A stretch of DNA of 31,074 nucleotides, taken from positions 87,881-118,954 of the forward strand of contig NW_003120928.1 in NCBI RefSeq assembly GCF_000003605.2. The letters are read 5' to 3'. How positions within the stretch are numbered: position 1 is the stretch's first letter; each line of letters begins with the position of its first letter. The notes under the pieces were generated by a model. The model saw only the letters and a program-made list of their open reading frames with translations, did no database searches and was not told the origin of the DNA. Shown piece by piece: positions 20,080-30,137 of this stretch. This stretch comes from Saccoglossus kowalevskii (taxonomy: Eukaryota; Hemichordata; Enteropneusta; Harrimaniidae). The translations under genes and the position numbers were made by a program.

Positions 20080-20240
20080 TCAAACCACCAGTTCGACCAC
20101 TCATGTGTCAGTGATCAGTTTTTGGGCGATCGGTCGGTGTTTTCAATGAGCGAGCGAGCGAAAAAAAAGCGATTAAAATTACCGGTAGGACAAAAAAGCG
20201 GTAAAAGCGGAAGGTTGGGCAAAAATAAGTACTGTATTTC
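20080..20240 (+). repeat. Repeat arm inverted relative to 18848-19048
   Basis: The segment carries 'gagcgagcgagcgaaaaaaa' and 'ggcaaaaataagtactgtat', similar to the reverse complement of the 18848-19048 arm. A frame through it reads MSERAKKKRLKLPVGQKSGK. The identity is moderate and I judged it by eye. Confidence 0.4.
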
Positions 20241-20448
20241 ATCATTCATTATTTCAAGTGAGTATTTATTTCTTCAAGTTGTAATCTTTAACATTTATAT
20301 TGTTTTATATTAACACCGGTGACGATGTTTTTTTTTTCTGTTTTTCGACGATTTTCTGATTTTCGTTTTGAGGGACTGTGTTTTAATCAGAAAACAGAAC
20401 GAAACAACGCAACATACACTGACACCACTTACACAGTTTTTATAAATC

Positions 20449-20814
20449 GCGCCCTCTAGCGTCTAAGTCCTTCAGTGGCGTAGATGCATGAAAGGGAGGC
20501 TGGTCAGAGTGTCGATATTGATCTGTCAGTGGCTGACCAGCAATAGACCTCTTTCCCGGCAGTCGAAGATACTGCGCGCGCATACCGTTTTAGGGTATAA
20601 CGTAAACTTGCATGCGCGATATTGTGCTTGTGGGTGTACCAATCAACTTGTTAAGAATAAGATCACCTTTTACAAAATGACATGTTTGTGTTTGCACACA
20701 GTCTTGAGGGACTGTGGTTTGCACCATGAAAAAGGCGGGTATCCCGCTTGCACCCACAGTCTCGCTACGTCCGGAAAGTGGTCTATATATAACATATTTC
20801 ATCGCTAGGGGGCG
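20449..20814. mobile_element. MITE-like inverted-repeat element in the polycystin-like intron
   Basis: Inner inverted ends are 'tagacctctttcccg' at 20544-20558 and 'cggaaagtggtcta' at 20772-20785; they could be terminal repeats next to a TA target. An outer inverted pair lies at 20449-20461 (gcgccctctagcg) and 20803-20814 (cgctagggggcg). There is no coding capacity and the interior has further small inverted repeats (actgtgg / ccacagt). This fits a small non-autonomous DNA transposon, class uncertain. Confidence 0.5.
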
Positions 20815-20871
20815 TAACTCATAAAAATGAGTTGACGGCAATGCTTATACACATTATGTTGTTTTTTGCAG

Positions 20872-21518
20872 GTACATTTGGTACAACCCGTCTTGTTATG
20901 ATAGACGAAATCTTCACAATTTTTCTGGCATGCATTTCATTTATGACTATTATAAGTTACGCCCGCATTTTGGCATTTAATTTTCGTATACGAGTTTTAC
21001 AAGAGACTCCAGTGATTGCATGGCCACAGATCAAGTCGTTTTCCATCATGTTCTTTGTAGTTTTCTTCACATGCTGTATATTCTGCTCTGTCGCATGTCA
21101 GTTGGGTTCATGACCTTATGGACGACTGTGTTCAATCTGTTAACCATTGTTGTTAATAGTAACCTAAAGGAAGATTTATCATATATGTCAAATTCGACGT
21201 TTATTGGGGTTCTTCTCATTACATTTGTAATAGTTGAGGTGTGGGTTGTATTGATGGTGCTACTGGCAATTGTTGACCATTCTTGCACGCTCGCTAGATC
21301 TAAAAAAATACAGCGAAAACCTTGAATCTGATCTAATAGCTTTCTTGTCAAAGAAAATGCGACATCTGATGAGCTACATACGATGTAATAAGCAGGTGGT
21401 AACTACGCATGCTCACTCAGACGAAAGCCGAATAGAACTAGTGCACTATTTAATTGTGATTACTATGTATAAAGTCATCGTACGTAAAATCAGTGAAAAA
21501 ATCCTTGTTTATCGGTAA
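20872..21518 (+). pseudogene. Polycystin-like exon: last membrane segments, two frameshifts
   Basis: After TTTTTTGCAG the exon joins exactly in phase 1. It reads GTFGTTRLVMIDEIFTIFLA, CISFMTIISYARILAFNFRI, RVLQETPVIAWPQIKSFSIM and FFVVFFTCCIFCSVACQLG, corresponding to the S4-S5 region of polycystins (DE.F.Y......L...L..LRFN.RI). After a one-base loss at 21104-21106 it continues FMTLWTTVFNLLTIVVNSNL, KEDLSYMSNSTFIGVLLITF and VIVEVWVVLMVLLAIVDHS, the pore-loop and S6 region. An extra A in the run at 21302-21308 then leads to SENLESDLIAFLSKKMRHLM. The stop is at 21516-21518, though a possible donor (AAGCAG|GTGGTAAC, about 21394) could end the exon earlier. Confidence 0.65.
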
Positions 21519-22014
21519 TTCTGCATCTTAGTGGTGCATGTAGTAAATGTCTCATTGATACATACTGACGCGATTCAGGTTAAACTCTAACATATTTACC
21601 CCACAAACGTGACATTCTTTATGTGTACTACCTTATATTAAATCATATTTGAATACTAGTATTTAAAGTACTAACAAACTCCTGGTCTGGTTAGACTTAA
21701 AATACACCACGAATATTCACTTTTTGAGATATAATTGTTATTTGTTGGTTCTTGGATATCTAGTCTTCGTCGTCCTGTACTTCGTTTCGTAATTCAAACT
21801 TCACAGTTTGCGTAAAAAGGGAGAGTTTCGCGATTTCGACATCAAAAATGCCTTTTTTGCTTGACGTGTTCATTTGCCTTCAATTACGTTTCAGTGGCTG
21901 TCACTGTCGCATTCAGAGTCTTGCTGATAACATGTTTGCTCAAATTCACGTATATCGCCGAGAAAATTCAAGAAATCTTTGATTTCTTTGTCAACTGACA
22001 TGCCAAAAATCAAA
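21519..22014. other. Non-coding stretch after the polycystin-like exon
   Basis: I recognise no exon or element. Any 3' UTR of the polycystin-like gene would lie here, but I see no polyadenylation signal that I would single out. Confidence 0.35.
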
Positions 22015-22380
22015 TTAGCATAACAATGCGTTTGAAGGTTGTCGCCATTTTATTCGACAGCTTTCCACACCACGGACGGTCGGAGGACATGTATCCTAAC
22101 ATGTATAATCTATGTACCAAATTTGAATGAAAACTGACATAAAACTGAGCATGTCCAAAATACAACATTTTCAAAAAACAAGATGGCTGCCAGTCGGCCA
22201 TTTTAAATCGAATCGCTAACCACTGCATGTGCATATGTCCCACATAAAGTACTAGGCACATGCAAAGAATGAACAGGATCGGTCCAAAGGATTCTGAAAT
22301 ATGACTCCGCACGGACGGATGCACGGACGTAGACCGAATTACAAGTCCCCGTTTTTGGACTACGTTCGAACGGGGACTAA
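22015..22380 (-). mobile_element. Dispersed repeat with terminal GC-rich hairpin
   Basis: The right end has a perfect 10-bp stem, agtccccgtt at 22344-22353 and aacggggact at 22369-22378, with a 15-base loop. Next to it is a degenerate gtccgt/cggacgg array (22305-22330). The body has 'aagatggctgcc' and 'gccattttaaat' stretches. This composition, with a gtcc-rich block and a GGGGACTAA-type end, is typical of abundant non-autonomous repeats in molluscan genomes. A Helitron-like end (CTAA after a GC hairpin) is possible. The open minus frame across it is not a protein I recognise. Confidence 0.5.
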
Positions 22381-22402
22381 TTAATATCTTTATTAAAAGC
22401 AA

Positions 22403-25400
22403 GCAAATTCAATACGAGCCTGATGAGCAGCTAAACAATACTCTAAATGCATTATTTATTCACAGTTTTTAATTTTGCTTTTGTTGCAGATGAGTAAAAT
22501 CAGCTAAATTAAATCCACATGAATATGTAGACATAAATACGAGTAACAATAGACCTCAATGTTTCGATGCCAAGTGAAATTCCTCAAAATATCAAGATAG
22601 TGAAATTAAATGCCAGTGAAAATAAATGGTTTTACAGTATAAGCACATGGGAGAGGGGAGTTACCACTACCCTTTGTATACTTTCTATATAAACCTCAAC
22701 ACACATTTGTTTTTTCTATTTAATTTTTATTTTACTCCTGGTATACATACATTGCTCTAAAATAATAATAAATATTTTTCACAATTTGTTTCCAAAGTTA
22801 ATCTTCTATAAAATTGACAATTTCTACAGATATTTTGAAAAAAGTGTGCAGATTCAATAGCAGAAACATATACAGGACACACACACACAAAATGCAGATA
22901 ATTTTTATGAAAGTGAAACAACCTTGAGATCATGCAAGTACTTGGATATGCGAATATGTGCAACCATTTTTTTAGGAACAAGGACAATCTAATAATATCA
23001 AAATAAACCACTTTGGAGGTTGTAAAAACAAAAAAACTTGTTGAAAAAAAACAAAATATTGTATACATTGAAGTTTAGAGATCTCCTATCTTACAAAACA
23101 AAAAGTTTACTTTCACTGCAACATCAACGTCTAAACAATCGTAGTTGCATGTACTCCTTTTACAAGTTTTTTAAATACAAGCTTGTAATGAATCTCTGAA
23201 ACAATCCTGCAACAATGTACACTGACCTGAGGGCATTGACCTCTTGAGCTGGAGCATCCACTCTTGCTTAAAAACAATTTCATTATTAAAAAAAATTTAA
23301 TCAACTGCAGTGGCAACATTTTCCTAAATCTGAAATTTTCAGAAAGCACAGAAAAAAGTTTGAAATTAAAAGAAAAAAATGAAAAGTTGCCTTTTTTGTG
23401 CCCTGTATTAGTGCAGACAAACCCATTCGTAACAGACACCTCGATTAGCTTTTCAAAAAAGCTTGCTTTGAATAGAAAACACAATTTTCTAATAATGCAC
23501 GATGTGCTTTCAGTTTGTTGCACCAAACCACCACAGAGAACAATTAACATAGAAGAAAATGACAAAACAAGAGAGAATGCAGTACAGAAACAGCAGCCAA
23601 TAAAGGTACAACATTAAAAATTAAGAAATGTTTTAAAGTTACAATGAAATAAAGAAATGGTGGACAAAACAACATCAATACTTAACAAATGGAGTGTCTT
23701 GAATTGAGAATTAAGTACAGTAACATTGGCTAAAGTAGTACAACAACATAACTTAACAACTGAAAAATGTTTAGAAGTGACAAAGAATAGAGTAAAGTGT
23801 CCAATACAGGTACAACATGTTCAAAGGGGTGAAAGCAGGGCAAAATTAAGTACCGGTAAATGACGAAACCAGTTTTATTTTTAATCATTCTCTTGATGTT
23901 TGCGACGTTACAATCACTGTATGATGCAGTTTACTCAAACTGTAAGGGGCATACCATTCATGGATGGGGATGGGTGGACATATAAGTATTCATTACGTAA
24001 TTAAAAAGCACGCGCATAAATTAAAAATAATTTGTATATTATAAAAAAGGTTATAATATAAAAAACAAAAATTCATTTCTGAACTTTCAAAATTGTTTAG
24101 ACAGTCACATGATGCCGACGGAGGCCTCTGTGCAGGTACTACTTGTTGAATGTCAAATTCCCACCAATCAGCATGTTTCTTACAAACAGACCCTCACATA
24201 CACCAATTACATTTACATCAAGGAATTTGATTTGACGATTTACATTATGGGTAATGACAACAGATTCCCCAAAACACAAAGTGGGATTCTTCCAACTAGA
24301 ATTTGTTGTCACACAAGCCACTTCAAGAGATTGCACGTTTCAGAGTGTAATATTAATCGTCATCACAATATCACATGGTAGCACATAGCTATATTAACTA
24401 CAAGGTACAGATATTAATTACACAAGCGCAATAATGTAATACAATATGAATAATGATTTTTAAGAAATTGATAATTCATAAAAGTTTTTTTTTTTATTTT
24501 TAACATTTAAATAACGTCTGTTACATTATTTATATTGTTTGCTAGGTATATATACACATATATAAATATTATACACAATGTTTGGGAACTCCAAATAATA
24601 GAAGTCACCCTTGTCAAGACTGTTGTGCTATTGGAAAAATACCTGTGCACCCACTGTGCAACTTGTTGTTTTGTTAAGATGCAAATTTCTGTTGCAATAT
24701 TATATACATACATAGGCAATATCCAATTTTTGTATTTGTTGCAAAGTTTGCAAAGTAATGGTTTATACTTGATAGTTCATATACAATGCTTGTAAAACTA
24801 AATTTGAAAGCGTGCTATTGATTTAAGCTATAATCACAGATGAAATGGCATTATAAATTACCCAGAATTCCATGTCATTTTCACACACTCATTACTTTTC
24901 AAGGATTCATATCCTGTTTCCAGGCAGTCAATCCTGTGTACAGTGAACCTTGGGGTCCACTGTCCTGCATGGATACACTGAATATTTACAAACATGATAC
25001 CTACAATTGTTTCAATCAGATTACATTTTAGAAATAACCCAAACCTAAATAATTCTACCAGCGTTGAAAATTTATTTAGCAAGAAAGAAATCCTTGAATT
25101 TCTACTTCTAAATTTATTGCGGTATCTTTTAAGTACAATCGCATTAGTTCAGCAACTTTCTCAGTGACATCACTGAGCTAACTGAAGTATGTGGCGGATA
25201 AACGAGTATAATGTATTCAATCTAAACTCCACTTGTAATAATTATACATTCAAGTATATGTCCAAACAAAATACACAAGCAAGCCACTGATGCGTCCACT
25301 TTTCCCCATGTAAACATAACTCTTTTATCAGCACTGTACAAATGCATCTTCAATCTATTGACACTGTATTGTTTCCTGCCAAAATATGGTATTTTTCTAC

Positions 25401-26224
25401 GGTTATAAATGATGACAAAAGTTGACTTTTGCATTCAGAAGCTTAACCCTTTGAGCATCAAATTTTCTTTCATGCTTAAGTTTGGATAACAATTTTTACT
25501 GAATTCGCTCTTAATCAAACATACAAAATGTCCTTTTAGTTTTTGATCCAAAATTTTATGTGGATGGTGTCTGAAGTTGGATTTTGGTATTCAAAAGGTG
25601 AAACATTGTGGAAAGCACATGATATGAACAGAGAAATTTTAAGTTTATTTGCAAGCCTAAAATAGCAATAGGTGATTTTCCATTTATTGCGAGATCTCAT
25701 AATATTTTGTGAAAGGCACAAACTGAACGTCTGATGCAAAAACAGAATGATTTGACTGCGAATTTGGATTTCCTTTTTTTTTCATCTTATAGGTCAATCT
25801 CAAAATACCAATCTTCCACAGGGGAATATAGTGTTCAGATAGCCTCACTTCATCAAAATTGACCAACATCCAATGTGTATTATTATTAAGCATTGAAATA
25901 CCTCAAAATACTCAAATCCCACACAATTTTTTGATGCCATGATACTAAAGCCTTTCGTCGTGTTTTTACGTTTGATTTCATGCACAACGCTTGATATCAC
26001 AGTGAACAGAAAATGGTCTAGTACTCTTTCAACAGAATTCTGTTCAATAACAAAACTGTCAATGATAAAAAGGATACATCTTGAGAATCTCATTATCCTA
26101 ATTTGCATATTAATATAAGCTTTCTGCTCTTGGTTAAGAAGAGCATGAATGTTAACTAAAAGTAAACCAAACACTGACGCACAGTTATGTATTTAAAAAG
26201 AGTAACACAGTGGGTGCAACACAC
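22403..26224 (-). other. AT-rich stretch, probably including the 3' UTR of the zinc-finger gene
   Basis: I recognise no coding sequence in these 3.8 kb. It lies directly 3' of the zinc-finger stop on the minus strand and has several TTTATT hexamers (AATAAA on the minus strand), for example near 25655, 25682, 25113 and 25072. A long 3' UTR is therefore plausible. Poly-purine and poly-A stretches and a short CA run (22877-22889) are present. The many small frames here are chance. Confidence 0.4.
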
Positions 26225-27777
26225 TTACTGTGTGAATGGAATTTGCATTGCTGAACTCGTGGTAGTAAGAAATGATGATGCTCCGGGAATGCTATTTGTC
26301 GTTGGTGTGCTGACTGTGGTCACACCGTTACGATCAACAACATGTAACGGTGATTTTGTTGTAAATGTACTACTCATATCGCCAAATCGCATGCGCATCA
26401 AAGGCATGTCAATGCCTCTTGTTACAGGGTTGTGTCCCGGAAACATAACAGGTAACATAGCTCGTGGATCATTTAGTCCATGTAGGGGAGGGTTGCTGAT
26501 TCCTGGAATAGCTGTGGCTGGTCCGGATGCTGTTGGCATCAGTCCTAAGGCTGACCGCATTTCCTGCACAGTTGGCATCATGGGAACGTTTAGAATAGGA
26601 TGCTTAGATGAGCTTGGTAGCCCGTAACTAGTTGCAATGCTTGACGAAATTAAGCTGTTTGGAATGGAACATGGTACATTTGCTGGCGGTGAGGAAAGTC
26701 CTGAATTTACCACTTTACTAGAGTTATCATTATCATTATTTGAATTTGTACTCTGTGCCTGACTTGTACTACTATTACTTCCTTGATTTGAATGTCGTTT
26801 CAATACATGTCTTTCAAGGTAAGCCTGTTGCGAAAACTTTTTACCACATACTGCACATGGAAAGTCCCTTGCGAACTGAGGCTCTGTCGGATGTTTCAGC
26901 ATATGCTTCATTAAGTACGACTCCTGTGTGTAGGATTTACCACATACCCCGCATGGATATTTTTTCTCGTGTCTGGAGTTAGCATGCGATGGCACGTGTG
27001 CCTGAAGGCTGGTTAAATCGCCATATACACGGTAACAATGTGGACATTTGAAAGGTTTGTCTTTGTTGTGTCTCCGCGAGTGTTGCTGTAGGTTAGCCAG
27101 TTGTGTAAACGCTTTCCCACAACCTGGTATGTTACACTGATATGGCTTCTCACCAGTGTGAGTCCTTGTATGCTGTTGCAAATGCGACAACTGCTTAAAG
27201 CACTTACCGCACCGTCCACAAACGTAGGGCTTTTCCCCTGTATGAACTCTGGAATGCTGTGACAAGTAAGAGGAATTTGCAAATGTTTTATCGCAATGTG
27301 TGCATTTATATGGCTTATTCTCAACATGTGACCTTGCATGTCTTTGCATGTCTGCCTTTGTATAATAAACATGAGGGCATATTTTGCATTTGTACTCGCG
27401 AGGAACCTGACCGGGCATATGCCCTGTAAACACAGGCTGAGGTGTATGTACCATGGGTGAGTTTTTTGGGCGCCCGCGACGGTGTGAATGTACCTCGCCT
27501 GGTGACGGTGACCGATTTCCTTGTTGTGATATGTCACCAGGAGAACTGGAGGAACTAAGTGAATCGGACCTGTTTGCAGTAAAATTTTCATTTCTTGGGA
27601 ATGGAGACTCGTGATTCGCAACTGCAGGAGTGCTAACATTTTTTTGTGGCTGTGGTAATTGTGGCGGATGTAGGTTACTATGGTTACCAAGACCATTATG
27701 ATGACATTGACCCATTTCGTGACTTATTTGGGCCATTGCATTTGGGAAAACTTGGTTGCACTTGGAACAAGTGAAAC
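26225..27777 (-). CDS. Zinc-finger gene terminal exon: degenerate finger, AT-hook-like motif, seven C2H2 fingers
   Basis: The acceptor is a long T-tract ending TTTCAG|GTTTCAC, read leftward; the stop is TAA at 26225-26227. Residue numbers count from a frame that starts five residues before Phe6. Residues 6-30 hold a degenerate finger (FTCSKC....H....CH). A low-complexity Pro/Ser region follows, with an AT-hook-like RRGRPKN at about 104-110. Fingers lie near 133-155, 161-183, 189-211, 217-241, 247-269, 278-300 and 310-333. Standard HTGEKPY linkers join fingers 2-3 and 3-4; other linkers such as HNKDKPF and HVENKPY are family-specific. The finger cores FANSSYLSQH, FKQLSHLQQH, FTQLANLQQH and YLMKHM match the ZNF384/rotund pattern. 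The seventh finger, FPCAVCGKKFSQQAYLERHV, goes beyond the five or six I recall for the group. The tail is Ser/Asn- and Pro-rich. Confidence 0.92.
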
Positions 27778-29936
27778 CTGAAAAAAACAAAAAAAAAACA
27801 AAGTATTAGTAAATGAAGTTAAAAATGTACATGTATGCATGATCAGGATAGAAAATTTGAAAGAAATCAACCATTTTTGAGAACTGGTTCTGGACACATT
27901 TTAGCCTCGGAATTTTTTACCAAAATGGTCGTCAAAGCATGTTTGTAAAATGGCTAACACACAGAGCACAAATTAATAGTTCTCAATTTCAGATTCGTTT
28001 ACTGAGGAATGTATTGATCAGTGCCACTTGTACATGTACAACTATTACTACAATGTATGCATAGAATGATGGGACTCGCACATTATTGGCTAGGGGGTTG
28101 ATAGCTAGTAATAAGTGTGAATGTTTTTGGCGAGTAAAATCCTTGTATAATCATCTGAGAGAAATGGAAATATTACAGCCTGGATATTGATGTTTGAGTT
28201 CTTATGTCTGACAATGATAATAATCTAATAGTGAGACATAGCAGTATTGTAATCAGAAACGAGTTCGACTGGGCAGTCAATGAACATCCACTTGTAGGAA
28301 AAATGAATTTATCAAAACTGATATTTGCTTGGAAGAAATTGAAAGTTTGTCTACATGGCATGGGTTGTAGTTTTGGGTGAGAAAACCAATGACGGGTACA
28401 GAATTATTACTCCATTTCAGCTCAATAAACCTTTTGGGTTGAACTCTGATAAGACTGAGCTCTGACATGACCCAACCATCTTAACTAGTACCCCCAGTCA
28501 AGGGCACTATTGTAGCTTGCCTCTAAACGAAAAAAGCTGAACTTAGGACCATGTTTGGTCCACGTAAGTGCCATGTACTGAATACTTTGAAAACTCCTAG
28601 TTGTAAAACTATTTTTTTAACAAGTGTGTGAATTACGTATGCTAATGAAAATCGTGATTTTGTTGTCTGGTAATTATAGTCCTGATGACTGACATCGATA
28701 ATATGCCGTTATTACGAGGATACCTCAAGGCACGAAGACAGTAGAACAGGAGTATTGACCGACGCACAGCAGAGGTCGATGCGACGGTGTACTGTCTTTG
28801 TGCAAACTTTGAAGTATCCTCGTAATAACCTTATTATTATACATCTTTTCCTTCCAAGGATACATCATGGGAATGTCAAAATGTTTAGAACACAATCAGT
28901 GAACTTCTTTGTGAAGAGTCTGGTCAAACCCTGGTGGCAGCCATGTTTGTTTTTATTATTAGAGGACGCTTACATGCGTAATCATTCCATATTTGAAATT
29001 TGCATTTCCTAATATGGTAGGATAAAAATACTCCATAAAATATCGCAAAATTACGTCACACTGTAACTTATGGCATTACCATGACAGATGTATAATAATT
29101 ATTATTACTGCCAAACATCTGTAGTTGAGTTTATGCTGTGGGTAAATTGATTTAAGTTAACATTTTGGTGAAATCAATGAGAAATTGGTACAAACTCTCG
29201 TAAATGAATAATACAGCGTAATATCTGCCATCCAAATTTGTGAAAGAAAATTGGTGCAAGTTGATTTTAAATTATTGAAAAGTAAATAGACTATAATCTG
29301 CAACCTGGAGTATTCTGTAAAAGCGTATCACAATCTGATTTACATGTCTATGTTGGGCAGCAAGTCCACTGGCGCCGCCACCAGGGGTATACTTGCAAAT
29401 TCGGACTAATGAGCCTCTTTGTGAAATACAATGAATAACTGGTACTAGACAGCAACTTTGATTAAAATATTCATTTTGTGCTCAGAAATATACTACATGT
29501 ATGATAATATTCACATACCAATAAGTGATTTGGACATTGGGGTAGCCGGCGTTTCACATCAACTTTAATAACTAGGATCGAAATAGGTGATATTTTTATG
29601 ATCCAGTGTACAACAAAGGCAAATTTCAACAAAGTAGAACACGTCTGATGGATATGCACTTTTAACAAGTAAATGCAGTCTTAGTCTGTTTGCTCTAGAT
29701 TACAATGCTAAGGTATACTTCGTGTCCATCACAAAATAAACCTGCATAATTGTTGCCATACCAACAACATATTGATCAATACATACAGGCAATGGAAAAA
29801 TATGTGCAAAATGTGCATATGAAACATTTTGGCAAAAAAAATCTTGAATTATACATTTTCAGTTCAAAGCATACTTACTATCCCCAACAAGCTTTCTTTG
29901 ATCTCCGGGAGAGTGTCTGCCACCTGAAGCTGCCTC
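26225..29936 (-). CDS. C2H2 zinc-finger transcription factor, ZNF384/ZNF362/rotund/squeeze/lin-29 group (spliced, 5' incomplete)
   Basis: The visible gene consists of a terminal exon at 26225-27777 and a 58-base exon at 29879-29936, joined in phase 1 across a 2.1-kb intron. Further 5' exons, including the start codon, are not identified and probably lie beyond the minisatellite or outside the window. The finger sequence and order place it in the group that contains vertebrate ZNF384/ZNF362, fly rotund and squeeze, and worm lin-29. These are nuclear DNA-binding regulators, several of which bind A-rich sequence. The coding sequence is intact, unlike the two genes to its left. An ortholog-level name cannot be fixed from the window. 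Confidence 0.8.
27778..28707. other. Zinc-finger gene intron, left part
   Basis: Intronic DNA by my gene model; no exon or element is recognised in this stretch. The acceptor's T-tract (A-run on the + strand) lies at 27781-27799. Confidence 0.45.
28708..28829. mobile_element. Small hairpin MITE-like element
   Basis: The ends are inverted copies of each other over about 35 bases: 'gttattacgaggatacctca' rightward from 28708 and 'gaagtatcctcgtaataac' ending at 28829, continued by gcacgaagacagta / tactgtctttgtgc. The centre is a 50-base GC-richer stretch. It has no coding capacity and lies in the zinc-finger gene's intron. Confidence 0.75.
28830..29878. other. Zinc-finger gene intron, right part
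   Basis: I recognise no exon here. The only notable spot is a short GC-rich near-palindrome at about 29368-29388 (ctggcgccgccaccag). A weak ATT repeat occurs around 29092-29107. Confidence 0.4.
29879..29936 (-). CDS. Zinc-finger gene upstream 58-nt exon
   Basis: On the minus strand the exon follows TTTTGTAG and ends GATA|GTAAGT, a near-consensus donor. It reads EAASGGRHSPGDQRKLVGD from phase 0 and leaves one base, which joins the GT at 27777-27776 to code Ser and continues FTCSKC. The phase match, lack of stops and strong splice sites support it. The product segment is a low-complexity basic stretch with no recognised domain. Confidence 0.6.
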
Positions 29937-30135
29937 CTACAAAACAAATTTGAAATTATTGGTTTCACAATTAAGATGGCTAGAACATATCTAGAAGTGT
30001 GAAGGTACATTTGTCGCCCTCTGATAAATCAGAATGTGGCTTTTGATTTATTCAACTATATTTACAGCTGGCTCAATCAAGGTCATGCCTCGCAAATATT
30101 ACAGGGTTCAACATTTTTTGAGATAATTTCTCTGA
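29937..30135. other. Short spacer between the 58-nt exon and the minisatellite
   Basis: I recognise no exon or element. It contains the acceptor region of the 58-nt exon on its left border. Confidence 0.4.
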
Positions 30136-30137
30136 CG

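Larger units (their letters stand above)
18656..20871 (+). other. Polycystin-like intron holding repeats and an assembly gap
   Basis: The 2.2-kb intron begins GTGAGT and ends TTTTTTGCAG. It includes a GC-richer stretch at about 18760-19050, the 50-N gap, a related inverted sequence at about 20080-20240 and a small inverted-repeat element at 20544-20785. I see no separate host gene in it. Confidence 0.65.
16865..21518 (+). pseudogene. Polycystin (PKD1-like) gene, partial and frameshifted
   Basis: Three exons (16865-17055, about 18163-18655, 20872-21518) encode the start of the polycystin (TOP) extracellular domain and the following membrane segments. Polycystins are six-transmembrane TRPP-type proteins of cilia and other membranes; PKD1-like members add an 11-transmembrane body and a large ectodomain, not visible here. 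The 18655/20872 junction is exactly phase matched. About four single-base frameshifts are needed: near 18265, at a T-run (18402-18407), at GGG (21104-21106) and at an A-run (21302-21308). Apart from these the reading is clean, which fits either recent decay or uncorrected indel errors. The pore loop region lacks the Leu-Gly-Asp type filter of PKD2, so I favour a PKD1-like member. The 5' portion and the true C-terminus are not identified. Confidence 0.7.

Noticed and set aside
7374-21518. The mosaic protein exons and the polycystin exons as one large PKD1-like gene
   Set aside because: PKD1-like proteins can have mosaic ectodomains, but the fibrinogen exon ends in a clear stop at 12064-12066 and about 4.8 kb of repeats intervenes.
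22010-22402. 130-residue minus-strand frame
   Set aside because: It coincides with a dispersed repeat and its hairpin; the residues show no protein-like pattern.
23131-23617. Overlapping 117-144 residue frames on both strands
   Set aside because: They are composed of Lys/Phe-rich low-complexity reading of AT-rich DNA, with no domain and no splice logic.
26187-26627. 146-residue + strand frame
   Set aside because: It is antisense to the intact zinc-finger exon and only mirrors its codon pattern.
27013-27696. 227-residue minus-strand frame
   Set aside because: It is an off-frame reading of the zinc-finger exon; the true frame has all the C2H2 motifs.
29368-29388. CCACCAGGGG-type CTCF-like site
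   Set aside because: Only the first ten bases fit the motif and the rest diverges; too weak to list.
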